From: 70-18 sp041691815
Lineage (GTDB): Bacteria; Pseudomonadota; Alphaproteobacteria; Acetobacterales; Acetobacteraceae
Direction of reading: 5' to 3'
NCBI GenBank assembly: GCA_041691815.1
Contig: JBEPTZ010000006.1
Span: forward strand, 1-64,000
DNA: 64,000 nt
The first letter of the stretch is position 1. Every line of letters starts with the position of its first letter. Shown one piece after another: positions 1 through 7,649 of this stretch. The position numbers and the translations under genes are program-made. Under the pieces are notes generated by a model. The model searched no databases and was not told the DNA's origin. It was given only the letters and a program-made list of their open reading frames with translations.

Positions 1-25
1 TCGTAGATCAGCGCAGCGGGCGCTT

Positions 26-65
26 AGAGCGTGTCCGGTGATGATAGAATCACCGGACGCGCTCT
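26..65. repeat. 17-bp inverted repeat (hairpin)
   Basis: Arms at 26-42 and 49-65 pair over 17 bp with one G.U-type mismatch around a 6-nt loop. It lies downstream of the PRC-barrel gene (transcribed toward it), immediately next to a copy of the GCGTGAT/ATCACGC repeat. It could act as a terminator on either strand, but it has no clear T-tract, so that role is inferred. Confidence 0.6.
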
Positions 66-69
66 AGCC

Positions 70-128
70 CCTTGTTTGATCGCGTGATTCACGTTTCCGG
101 CGGTTCCGCCGGCAACGATCACGCTCTA
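70..128. repeat. GCGTGAT...ATCACGC palindromic repeat, copy 1
   Basis: Outer arms GCGTGAT (82-88) and ATCACGC (118-124) enclose a perfect inner hairpin, CCGGCGG-TT-CCGCCGG (97-112). The element ends in CTCTAG, and the CTA within it is the stop codon of the PRC-barrel gene read on the minus strand. A related element with the same outer arms and the same CTCTA end lies at 36811-36874, so this is a dispersed family rather than a single hairpin. Confidence 0.6.
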
Positions 129-587
129 GTTGCTGAATTTGAACTCCGGCAGCGCCTTCAGCGAGTCCTTGGTGGCGCCGGCCATCATCACGTCCTTGTC
201 GTGGGTGACCTTGAGGTCGCTGAACGGGACGGCGACGTATTTGGTGCCGATGCCAAGGAAGCCGCCGACCGACAACACCGCGGTCGGAACCTTCTCGTTC
301 TCGGTGACGATCAGATCCTCGACGGTGCCGATGGTGTCCTTGTGGTCGTTGGTCACGCTGGCGCCGATGATCTTGGAGGCGCGGGTGCCGCCCATCATCG
401 CCATGTCGTCGGCCGGCGCGGTCTTGGTGGTCATCGTGGTGGTGGTGGTGGCCATCGGTGCCGCCGGCGCGGCGTGTGGCGCCATCGGCGCCGCCGTCGG
501 TGTGGTCTGCGCCATGGCCAGGGCGGGCATCGCCACGGTGGCGGCGATGGCGAGCATACCGGCGAGCTTGGTGGTGGAATAAGTCAT
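126..587 (-). CDS. Exported PRC-barrel domain protein
   Basis: This 153-residue protein is probably periplasmic. A signal peptide is visible at residues 1-26, with a hydrophobic core and an AMA/Q cleavage site. A low-complexity linker rich in Ala, Pro, Thr and Met runs to about residue 65. A PRC-barrel fold follows (KIIGASV, GTVEDLIV, YVAVPFSDLKV). PRC-barrel proteins of this size are common in alphaproteobacteria and are often linked to stress or surface functions, but no reaction is known. The ATG is preceded by AGGAGA at 6 nt spacing. The CsbD-like gene lies 70 bp upstream on the same strand, which fits a shared stress role. The stop codon sits inside a dispersed repeat. Confidence 0.85.
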   Translation of the reverse strand: MTYSTTKLAGMLAIAATVAMPALAMAQTTPTAAPMAPHAAPAAPMATTTTTMTTKTAPADDMAMMGGTRASKIIGASVTNDHKDTIGTVEDLIVTENEKVPTAVLSVGGFLGIGTKYVAVPFSDLKVTHDKDVMMAGATKDSLKALPEFKFSN

Positions 588-657
588 CTTTGGTTCTCCT
601 ACTGAGCTACTCGGTGGGCTTTGCGGCGCCAGCGGTGTTGTGGCGCCAGGGCCGGCG

Positions 658-840
658 CTACTTCTTGACGGCGTCGCGCAGCGCGTCCTTGGCGCCGCCG
701 ACGGCGTTCTGCAGCTTGCCCTCGTTCTTTTGGATCTTGCCCTCGGCCTCCAGCTTGGCGTCGCCGACCACTTTGCCGGCCACTTCCTTGATCTTGCCGG
801 CGCCCTGCTTCAGGGCACCCTCAACGCGATCCTTATCCAT
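658..840 (-). CDS. CsbD family stress protein
   Basis: A 60-residue, highly charged, Lys/Ala/Gly-rich protein starting MDKDRVEGALKQGAGKIKE, the typical CsbD beginning, with the repeated amphipathic helical pattern of that family (GKVVGDAKLEAEGK, KLQNAVGGAKDALRD). CsbD proteins are small cytoplasmic proteins induced by general stress in many bacteria; their biochemical role is unknown. The start is supported by AAGGAG placed 8 nt before the ATG. It is followed on the same strand by the PRC-barrel gene. Confidence 0.9.
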   Translation of the reverse strand: MDKDRVEGALKQGAGKIKEVAGKVVGDAKLEAEGKIQKNEGKLQNAVGGAKDALRDAVKK

Positions 841-1264
841 CGATTGAACTCCTTATGTGTGATCGGTTTCGTCGCCGATCTTTGCAAAGCTTCCGGCGGA
901 TGCGCCGGAAACCCGCGAATGCCCAGACCACAAGCAGTGACCCGAAGCATATTCGATCAACGCGAGAATAACTCGCTTCACAACAGGTTGGTTCCATCCG
1001 CCCGCATTCAACACCCACAAAATTTTGATCCAAATCGTGGCAAGCTGCCGCAATTTCGTCAAAAAAATGCACTTCGGGTGGAACCATTCAATGTGCGAAG
1101 CACGGAATACTATCATATTCGCGAAGCACGGAATACTATCATATTCATGCCACATTCGTTGCTGCCGCGCCGGACCACCTGGCGACAAGACAGCGCCGTC
1201 GAGATCAGCTATCCTCGCGCCACAGCCACATTGCCGGCGCGGCCGGCACGCGGGAGAGACCGAT
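841..1264. other. Divergent intergenic region with a 26-bp tandem repeat
   Basis: This 424-bp gap separates the minus-strand CsbD gene from the plus-strand amidohydrolase operon and should hold both promoters. It is less GC-rich than the neighbouring genes. A perfect 26-bp tandem duplication (1095-1146) is its only clear structure. The open frames that cross it lack family resemblance and were not called. Confidence 0.5.
1095..1146. repeat. Perfect tandem repeat, two 26-bp units
   Basis: Units 1095-1120 and 1121-1146 are identical and each contains CACGGAATACTATCATATTC. Two direct copies about 120 bp before the TTG start of the first amidohydrolase could be paired regulator-binding sites or a slippage duplication. 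No inverted symmetry inside the unit was noticed. Confidence 0.8.
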
Positions 1265-2356
1265 TTGACCTTCGCCCATCCCGGCGGCATCGACTGCGAC
1301 ATCCACCCCGCCGTCCCCAGCCTGGCCGCGCTGCTGCCGTATCTGGATGAGCACTGGCGCGAACAGGTGATCGTGCGCGGCATGGACGAACTGGCCTCGA
1401 TCTCCTACCCGGCCAACGCGCCGCTCACCGCACGGCCGGACTGGAAGCCCGCCCGCGGCCCGGCCGGCGCCGATCTGGCGCGGGTGCAGCGCGAGGCGCT
1501 CGACGCGTTCGGCAGCCGGATGGCGATCTGCAACTGCCTGTACGGCGTGCAACTGCTGTTCAGCGAGGACATGGCGGCGGCTTTCGCGCGCGCCATCAAC
1601 GACTGGATGGCCCGCGAGTGGCTGGACCGCGAGCCGCGGCTGCGCGCCTCGATCGTGATCGCGCCGCAGAGCGTCGAGCGCGCGGTCGACGAGATCGAGC
1701 GCTGTGCCGCCGATCCGCGCTTCGTGCAGGTGCTGCTGCTGGTGATGGGCGACCAGCCGCTCGGCAAACGCCACTACTGGCCGATCTACGCCGCCGCCGA
1801 GCGCCGCGGGCTGGCGATCGGCATCCACGCCGGCAGCGCCTATCACAACCCGCCCACCCCGGTCGGCTGGCCCAGCTACTACACCGAGGACTACGTGGCC
1901 CAGGCGCTGGCGTTCCAGTCGCAACTCACCAGCCTGGTGTGCGAGGGGGTGTTCAACCGCTACCCGGCGCTGAAGGTGGTGCTGCTGGAATCCGGCTTCA
2001 CCTGGCTGCCGGCGCATCTCTGGCGGCTGACCAAATACTGGCGCGGCCTGCGCATGGAAATCCCCTGGGTCGATCGCGCCCCCAGCGATATCGTGCGCAG
2101 CAATGTCCGCCTTTCGCTGCAGCCGGTCGATGGCCCACCCGACCGCGACAGCCTGCTACGGCTGTTCGACCACCTGCAATCCGACGACCTGCTGCTGTTC
2201 TCCACCGACTATCCGCACTGGCAGTTCGACGGCACCGAGGCAATTCCGGATGGCTTGCCGGACAGCCTCGTGCGCAAGATCATGGTCGACAACCCGCTCG
2301 CCACCTATCCCCGCCTCGCCCCCCGCCTCGCCCAGGTCAAGGAAACGGCAGAATGA
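1265..2356 (+). CDS. Amidohydrolase-2 family protein (first of pair)
   Basis: A 363-residue metal-dependent hydrolase or decarboxylase of the amidohydrolase-2 (TIM-barrel) superfamily. The N-terminus carries the D-x-H metal motif (GIDCDIHP), and near the C-terminus FSTDYPHWQFD supplies the conserved Asp and His. A longer frame is open upstream, but a TTG at 1265 is preferred: GGAGAG lies 6 nt before it and the family motif begins only a few residues later. The next gene overlaps by 4 bp (ATGA), so the two are translationally coupled. They are related but not recent copies. Relatives act on aromatic or cyclic acids; the substrate here is not known. Confidence 0.85.
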   Translation: MTFAHPGGIDCDIHPAVPSLAALLPYLDEHWREQVIVRGMDELASISYPANAPLTARPDWKPARGPAGADLARVQREALDAFGSRMAICNCLYGVQLLFSEDMAAAFARAINDWMAREWLDREPRLRASIVIAPQSVERAVDEIERCAADPRFVQVLLLVMGDQPLGKRHYWPIYAAAERRGLAIGIHAGSAYHNPPTPVGWPSYYTEDYVAQALAFQSQLTSLVCEGVFNRYPALKVVLLESGFTWLPAHLWRLTKYWRGLRMEIPWVDRAPSDIVRSNVRLSLQPVDGPPDRDSLLRLFDHLQSDDLLLFSTDYPHWQFDGTEAIPDGLPDSLVRKIMVDNPLATYPRLAPRLAQVKETAE

Positions 2357-3456
2357 ACGTCCAGACCCGCCCCACCGACGCGCCAGCCGCCGCCAGCAAA
2401 CTGGCCATCGCCGACGGCGACATCCACCCGGCCCGCAAGACCACCGCCGAGTTCTTCCCCTGGCTGGCCAAGCGCTGGCAGGACGAGCTTGCCGGCATCG
2501 GCCAGCGCTTCCGCCAGCCCTACCAGCAGGGCCCAGCCTACCCGAAGAGCCAGCCCAACGCCTCGCGCCGCGACGCGGTACCGCCGGACGGCCACAAGCA
2601 GGGCAGCGACCTCGCCTTCATGCAGGCCCAGCATCTCGACCCGAACAACGTCGCCCTCGGCATCCTCAACCCGCTCGGCGCCGGCCAGGGGCTGCAGAAC
2701 CCGGATTTCTGCGCCGCCATGTGCGCGGCCGCCAACCACTGGCAAATCGAATACTGGACCGGCAGGGACGCCCGCCTGAAAGGCTCCATCCTGGTCTCCT
2801 ACGAGGACGGCCCGACGGCGGCGGCGGAAATCCGCAAATGGGCCGGCAACCCCAACTTCGCCCAGGTGCTGATGCTGAGCCGCACCGGCGAGCCCATGGG
2901 CAACCGCCGCTACTGGCCGATCTACGAGGCGGCTGCCGAGGCCGCACTCCCGCTCGGCGTGCACGCCTTCGGCTATGGCGGCCAGCCGATCACCTCGACC
3001 GGCTACCCCAGCTACTACATCGAGGAGATGACCGGCCACTCGCAGTGCTGCCAGGCTGGCCTCAGCTCGATGGTGATCGAGGGTGTGTTCGCCCGCTTCC
3101 CGGCGCTGCGGCTGGTGATGATCGAGGCCGGCTTCGCCTGGGCGCCATCCCTGGCCTGGCGGCTGGACAAGACCTGGCGCCGCCTGAAGCAGGAAACCCC
3201 GCACCTCACCCGCGCCCCCAGCGAATACATCCGCGACCATGTCTGGTGGACCACCCAGCCGATGGAGGAGCCGGAGCCGCGCGAACATCTGCTCGACACC
3301 ATCGGCTGGATCGGCTGGGACCGGCTGATCTTCGCCACCGACTACCCGCACTGGGATTTCGACGACCCCGCCACCGCCCTGCCGCTGCGCCTCAGCAAGG
3401 AACAGCGCGACGCCTTCTTCATCGGCAACGCCAAAAAGGTCTACGGCGTCGCATGA
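2353..3456 (+). CDS. Amidohydrolase-2 family protein (second of pair)
   Basis: A 367-residue paralogue of the preceding protein with the same hallmarks: DGDIHP near the N-terminus and FATDYPHWDFDD near the C-terminus for the metal centre. The region LGILNPLGAGQGLQNPDF matches the equivalent active-site stretch of the family. The start ATG overlaps the previous stop (ATGA). Two coupled amidohydrolases followed by a Rieske protein suggest one catabolic unit, possibly for a ring compound, or a heteromeric enzyme; this is inference from gene order. Confidence 0.85.
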   Translation: MNVQTRPTDAPAAASKLAIADGDIHPARKTTAEFFPWLAKRWQDELAGIGQRFRQPYQQGPAYPKSQPNASRRDAVPPDGHKQGSDLAFMQAQHLDPNNVALGILNPLGAGQGLQNPDFCAAMCAAANHWQIEYWTGRDARLKGSILVSYEDGPTAAAEIRKWAGNPNFAQVLMLSRTGEPMGNRRYWPIYEAAAEAALPLGVHAFGYGGQPITSTGYPSYYIEEMTGHSQCCQAGLSSMVIEGVFARFPALRLVMIEAGFAWAPSLAWRLDKTWRRLKQETPHLTRAPSEYIRDHVWWTTQPMEEPEPREHLLDTIGWIGWDRLIFATDYPHWDFDDPATALPLRLSKEQRDAFFIGNAKKVYGVA

Positions 3457-3481
3457 GGTCGATGCTTGAGGCGCAGCCCCG

Positions 3482-3895
3482 GTGAGCCGACACGTCGTCG
3501 CCGCCGCGCGCGACATCCCGCCCGGCGGCCGCAAGCTGGTCACCGTGCGCGGCCGGCCGATCGCCGTGTTCAACCTCGGCGGCGAATATTTCGGCCTGCT
3601 GAACCGCTGCCCGCACCAGGGCGGCAGCCTGTGCGAAGGCGTCACCACCGGCCTGCTGCAATCCCCCTCGCCCGGCGAATACCTCTATTCCCGCCAGGGC
3701 GAGATCATCCGCTGCCCCTGGCATGGCTGGGAGTTCGACATCCGCACCGGCCAGTCCTATTGCGACCCCGAGCGCATCCGCACCCGCACCTACCACGTCG
3801 AACGCGCCCCCGGCCAAACCGTGGTCGAAGGCCCCTACGTCGCGGAAACCATTCCGGTCAGCGTCGAGGAAGACTATATCGTGGTGGAAATGTAG
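3482..3895 (+). CDS. Rieske [2Fe-2S] protein
   Basis: A 137-residue single-domain Rieske protein. The two cluster motifs are C43-P-H45 (RCPHQGG) and C78-P-W-H81 (RCPWHGWEFD), with an unusually long insert between them. It has no signal peptide or membrane segment, so it is probably a soluble electron-transfer component rather than a bc1-type Rieske subunit. It starts with GTG, 25 bp after the second amidohydrolase. No oxygenase catalytic subunit lies beside it, so its redox partner is not visible here; the molybdopterin oxidoreductase is nearby but on the other strand. Confidence 0.9.
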   Translation: MSRHVVAAARDIPPGGRKLVTVRGRPIAVFNLGGEYFGLLNRCPHQGGSLCEGVTTGLLQSPSPGEYLYSRQGEIIRCPWHGWEFDIRTGQSYCDPERIRTRTYHVERAPGQTVVEGPYVAETIPVSVEEDYIVVEM

Positions 3896-3916
3896 CCGCG
3901 CGCCACGGAGCCGCCG

Positions 3917-4975
3917 ATGACCGATGACGACGTGTTCGCCGCCGACCTGCACCTGCTGGTCGACGGCCAGCGGCTGACCCCCATCGTCCACGACGGCGCC
4001 GCCGTGTTCCGCCTGCTTCTGCCGGCCGCCGACCTCCGGCTGGTCTCGCGCGTCAACCGCCCCTGCGACCTCGGCATCAACCGCGACCGCCGCCTGCTCG
4101 GCATCGCCGTCCGCGCGATCACCCTCACCACCACCACCGGCGAGACCCGCTTCGGCCCCGACACGCTGCGCCACCTCCCCGGCCTGCACCCGGCACCGCC
4201 CGGCACCGCGCTGTGGACCGCCGGCGAACTGCCGCTCGCCGGCCCCTGGTTCAGCCAGCCAGGTGAGGCATCGCTCTCCGTCGAAGCCTGGATGCTGCCC
4301 GCCTACCAGGACACCAGCCCGGCCAGCGCCGCCAACCACGCGCTGCTGCTCGGCTTCGAAAACCTCGGCGAGAACTGCGATTTCAGCATCGCCCAGCACC
4401 ATTTCAACACCAACCCGACCAGCCTGCTGCGCTGGGGCAACCTCAGCCTCGAACAACTGCTGGCCGGCCTGGACGACGGCTTCGCCGGCCTCGGCGACCC
4501 CGCCCATGCCGAACTGACCTGGAACGCCGGCGCCCGCGAATACAAGCTGCGCGACCCGCGCTACCTCTCCACCCACACCTGGGCGCACCAGTACATGGAC
4601 GACCCCGACGAGCGCGAGAAAATCCGCCTCGCCGGCTGCGCCCGCCTGCGCCTGCTGGCCCGCAAGCTGATGGCCGATCTGCGCCAGCCGCGCCGCATCT
4701 ACGTCTTCAAGCCGCGCGAACCCAGGCCGCTGGCCGATTTCCAGGCGCTGCACGCAGCCCTCCGCCGGATCGGCCCGGCCCGCCTGCTCTGCGTCAACCC
4801 CGGCGCCCCACTCGCCGAAGCCGGCCAGGTGGAAGCCGCCGGCGACGGGTTGTTCATCGGCCAGATCGACCGCAGCTCGCACAAGCAAGGCGCCGGCCGC
4901 CTCTGGCACCGCCTCTGCCTGCTCACCGCCCGGCTGGCCGAAACCACCCCCCACCCGGCCGCGGCCGATGCCTGA
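3917..4975 (+). CDS. Unassigned protein with FESLGDNCEFG-like domain
   Basis: A 352-residue protein without signal peptide or membrane helices. The N-terminal 90 residues include LRLVSRVNRPCDLG and DRRLLGIAV. The centre (about 145-175) reads LLGFENLGENCDFSIAQ, which resembles a conserved segment (FESLGDNCEFGLVQ type) that I recall from Acetobacteraceae and rhizobial proteins sometimes fused to glycosyltransferases. The C-terminal part (RRIYVFKPREP, ALRRIGPARLLCVNP) fits the same family. Function is unknown. It lies 21 bp after the Rieske gene and overlaps the acyl carrier protein gene by 8 bp, so coupling with the ACP is likely. A role in surface polysaccharide or acyl modification is only a guess. 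Confidence 0.6.
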   Translation: MTDDDVFAADLHLLVDGQRLTPIVHDGAAVFRLLLPAADLRLVSRVNRPCDLGINRDRRLLGIAVRAITLTTTTGETRFGPDTLRHLPGLHPAPPGTALWTAGELPLAGPWFSQPGEASLSVEAWMLPAYQDTSPASAANHALLLGFENLGENCDFSIAQHHFNTNPTSLLRWGNLSLEQLLAGLDDGFAGLGDPAHAELTWNAGAREYKLRDPRYLSTHTWAHQYMDDPDEREKIRLAGCARLRLLARKLMADLRQPRRIYVFKPREPRPLADFQALHAALRRIGPARLLCVNPGAPLAEAGQVEAAGDGLFIGQIDRSSHKQGAGRLWHRLCLLTARLAETTPHPAAADA

Positions 4976-5219
4976 CCCCGCCAGCATCCGCGCCGCGCTG
5001 CACGGCTATATCCGCGCCATCTGCGCCGCCCCCAACCTCGCCCTGCCGCCCGACACGCGGCTCGACGACCTCGCCGACATGGACAGCCTCAAGTGGATCG
5101 AAACCATCGCCGTGCTTGAGGAACGCCTGAACCTGCAGATCGACACCCAGGCCCTCGAACACCTGACCACACTGGAAGACATCGTCATCCTGCTGGCCAA
5201 GGCGCGCCCGGCCGGATAG
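4968..5219 (+). CDS. Acyl carrier protein
   Basis: An 83-residue carrier protein. The phosphopantetheine site is Ser40 in ADMDSLKWIE, followed by the usual helix with an acidic face and the LTTLEDIVILL ending. The start overlaps the preceding gene by 8 bp. It is not the housekeeping fatty-acid ACP, which normally has GADSLD at this site and sits in the fabD-fabG-acpP-fabF cluster. The closest reading is a dedicated carrier for whatever the upstream protein or operon makes. It ends 4 bp from the convergent molybdopterin oxidoreductase gene. Confidence 0.85.
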   Translation: MPDPASIRAALHGYIRAICAAPNLALPPDTRLDDLADMDSLKWIETIAVLEERLNLQIDTQALEHLTTLEDIVILLAKARPAG

Positions 5220-5223
5220 CGAT

Positions 5224-7500
5224 CTACCGCCCCACCATCTCCGGCAGCGCATGCGCGGTCACCGCCGGCGCCGGTCCATCGGCCCGCCGCACCTCCACCA
5301 GGCAGGTCTGTGCGGTACAGCCCTGCGACAGTTCCGACGCCGGCACATCGCGGGTCAGCGCATTCGGATTGCCATGCTTCTCGATGCCGGTCTGCCAGTC
5401 ATGGTCGAACCACGCCCCGGTCGCCAGCCGCGCCACCCCCGGCATCAGCGCCCCGCTCACGATCGCCCCGGCCAGCGTCCGCCCGCGCCCGTTGAACACC
5501 TCCACCAGATCGCCATCGGCGATGCCGCGCGCCGCCGCATCCGCTGGATTCAGATAGATCGGCTCCCGCCCCGCCACCTTGCCCGCCATGCTGTGCGGGC
5601 TGGCATCCAACTGGCTGTGCAGCCGCCGCATCGGCTGGTCGGACAGCAGATGCAACGGATACTCCCCCACCGCCCCCAGCCACTCGGTCGGTGCCAGCCA
5701 CGCCGCATGCCCCGGACAATCCGCCAGCCCGAACCCTGCAATCCGCTCCGACCCCAGCACAATCAGCCCGCTCTCGGTATTCAGCTTATTGCCCACCGGA
5801 TCGGCACGGAACGCCTCCAGCATCACCACCGGCGCCGCATGCACCGACAGATCGACAATCCCCTGCTGCCAGAACGCCGCGAATGCCGGCAACTCCACCC
5901 CCATCGCCGCCCCCTTCGCCCGGCACCCGTCATACAAAAGCTCAAGCCAAACCGCCTCGCTGCGCCCCTCGGTAAACCCCTCCCCGGCCCCCAGCCGCTC
6001 CGCCAGCGCCGCGAAGATCGCGAAATCGTTGCGCGCCTCACCCACCGCCGCCATCGCCTGCCGCATCGCCACCAAAAACCCCTCGCGCGACGCATACCCC
6101 ACATCGTCCCGCTCCAGCATGATCGTCGCCGGCAGCACCACATCGGCGAACTTCGCCGTCGCGGTCCAGTACTGCTCATGCACCACCACCGTCTCCGGCT
6201 TCTGCCAGGCCCGCATCAGCCGGTTCAGGTCCTGGTGATGATGGAACGGATTGCCGCCGGCCCAATACACCAGCCTTATATCCGGATACTCATACGCCCC
6301 GCCATTATACTTGAACCGCGCCCCGGGATGCAGCAGCATGTCGGAAATCCGCGCCACCGGAATGAACGCCGCCACCTTATTGCGCCCCTGCGGCAAGGTC
6401 GGCCCCGGCAGCGCCACCTGCGAACTGCCCATCTTGTTGGTCGAGCCATAGCCGATCGCGAACCCGCCGCCCGGCAGCCCGATCTGCCCCAGCATCCCGG
6501 CCAGCGTCACCAGCGCCCAATACGGCTGCTCGCCATGCTCGGAGCGCTGCAACGACCACGCGATATTCAGCATCGTCCGGCTCGCCGCCGCATCCCGCGC
6601 CAGTTGCGCGATCACCGCCGCCGGCACCCCGCAAATCGCCGAGGCCCATGCCGGCGACTTCACCACCCCATCCGCCGCCCCCGACAGATACGCCTCGACG
6701 GCCGCAAACCCCGAGCAGCAGCGCCCGAGAAATCCGCGGTCCAGCAGCCCCTCCTCCAGCAGCACCTGGCACATCCCCAGCAGCATCGCCGCATCGGTGT
6801 TCGGCCGGATCGGCACCCACTCCACCGCCCCGCCGGTATCGAGATTATCCGCCACCGGGCTGACATTGACGAACCGCACGCCCGCCTGCCCCATCGCCCG
6901 CAGCCCGCCAGCCACCCGATGATCCCCCGCCCCGCCGCTGGAGATTTGCGTATTCTTACACGGCACCCCGCCGAAGCTCATGAACAGCGTGGTATGCTCC
7001 GCCATCACGTCCCACGAGGTCACGCTGCCCATGATCTCGTCCATTCCGGCGACGATATGCGGCATCAGCACCCGCCCGGCGCCCAGGCTGTAGGTGTCGG
7101 CATGCCGCACATAGCCGCCGATACTGTTCAAAAACCGATGCACCTGGCTCTGCGCATGATGAAACCGCCCGGCGCTGCCCCAGCCATAACTGCCGCCGAA
7201 AATCGCCTTGTTGCCATGCTCCGCCCGCACCCGCCCCAGCTCGCCAGCCACCAGATCGAGCGCCTCGTCCCACTCCACCTCGACGAACGGCTCCCGCCCG
7301 CGCATCTCCGGCGCCGCCCCCGGCCCCCGCGCCAGCACACTGCGCCGCACCGCCGGCCGCCGCACCAGCAGCGCCTGCAACGCCGGGTCCAACTGATGCA
7401 ACCCGATCGGGCTCGGGTCCGGATCGCCGGCGAAGCCCTTCAGCGCCAGCTCCGGGGAGACTTCGTAGATGCCCCAATGGGCCTGGGTGTAGGTGGTCAT
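5224..7500 (-). CDS. Molybdopterin oxidoreductase, BisC/TorA-like (DMSO reductase family)
   Basis: About 758 residues, the usual length for biotin sulfoxide reductase or TMAO reductase-like enzymes. GGSYGWGSAGRFHHAQSQ near residues 102-119 matches the BisC/TorA signature, whose Ser (about S104) ligates molybdenum. There is no N-terminal Cys cluster, so no FeS centre. There is no twin-arginine leader, so a cytoplasmic, BisC-like S- or N-oxide reductase is favoured. The longer frame upstream only reads through a structured repeat. The ATG at 7500 begins MTTYTQAHWGIYEV, follows a GGAG, and is chosen as start. A structured repeat begins 23 bp upstream. Confidence 0.88.
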   Translation of the reverse strand: MTTYTQAHWGIYEVSPELALKGFAGDPDPSPIGLHQLDPALQALLVRRPAVRRSVLARGPGAAPEMRGREPFVEVEWDEALDLVAGELGRVRAEHGNKAIFGGSYGWGSAGRFHHAQSQVHRFLNSIGGYVRHADTYSLGAGRVLMPHIVAGMDEIMGSVTSWDVMAEHTTLFMSFGGVPCKNTQISSGGAGDHRVAGGLRAMGQAGVRFVNVSPVADNLDTGGAVEWVPIRPNTDAAMLLGMCQVLLEEGLLDRGFLGRCCSGFAAVEAYLSGAADGVVKSPAWASAICGVPAAVIAQLARDAAASRTMLNIAWSLQRSEHGEQPYWALVTLAGMLGQIGLPGGGFAIGYGSTNKMGSSQVALPGPTLPQGRNKVAAFIPVARISDMLLHPGARFKYNGGAYEYPDIRLVYWAGGNPFHHHQDLNRLMRAWQKPETVVVHEQYWTATAKFADVVLPATIMLERDDVGYASREGFLVAMRQAMAAVGEARNDFAIFAALAERLGAGEGFTEGRSEAVWLELLYDGCRAKGAAMGVELPAFAAFWQQGIVDLSVHAAPVVMLEAFRADPVGNKLNTESGLIVLGSERIAGFGLADCPGHAAWLAPTEWLGAVGEYPLHLLSDQPMRRLHSQLDASPHSMAGKVAGREPIYLNPADAAARGIADGDLVEVFNGRGRTLAGAIVSGALMPGVARLATGAWFDHDWQTGIEKHGNPNALTRDVPASELSQGCTAQTCLVEVRRADGPAPAVTAHALPEMVGR

Positions 7501-7523
7501 CGCAGTGCTCCAGGAAGGAAGGT

Positions 7524-7646
7524 CTTCTTTTTGTGAACAAAAAGAAGCAAAAAAACTTTTCATCCGTTTTGGAGACTCCGCAGTCTCCGCATCACCGCCG
7601 TTGCAAGGCGGATAAAGTTTTTTGGTTCTTTTTTGCAAAAAAGAAC
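7524..7646. repeat. Structured intergenic repeat, copy A (full)
   Basis: Hairpin 1, CTTCTTTTTGT-GA-ACAAAAAGAAG, is at 7524-7547. Hairpin 2, GTTCTTTTTT/GCAAAAAAGAAC, is at 7625-7646. Between them CAAAAAAACTTTTCATCCG and CGGATAAAGTTTTTTG form a long-range stem enclosing a GGAGACT/AGTCTCC hairpin. GGAAGGAAG precedes and CTTACTTCC follows. It abuts the stop of the enoyl-CoA hydratase (3 nt away) and lies 23 bp before the start of the molybdopterin oxidoreductase, both on the minus strand. Confidence 0.9.
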
Positions 7647-7649
7647 TGC

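Noticed and set aside
1095..1146. Possible CRISPR array
   Set aside because: Only two units, directly abutting with no spacers.
1025..1264. Upstream extension of the first amidohydrolase from an ATG at 1025
   Set aside because: The extension has no family similarity, reads through the 26-bp tandem repeat, and the TTG at 1265 has a good ribosome-binding site.
4968..5219. Housekeeping acpP
   Set aside because: The pantetheine site sequence is atypical and no fatty-acid synthesis genes are adjacent; called a dedicated carrier protein instead.
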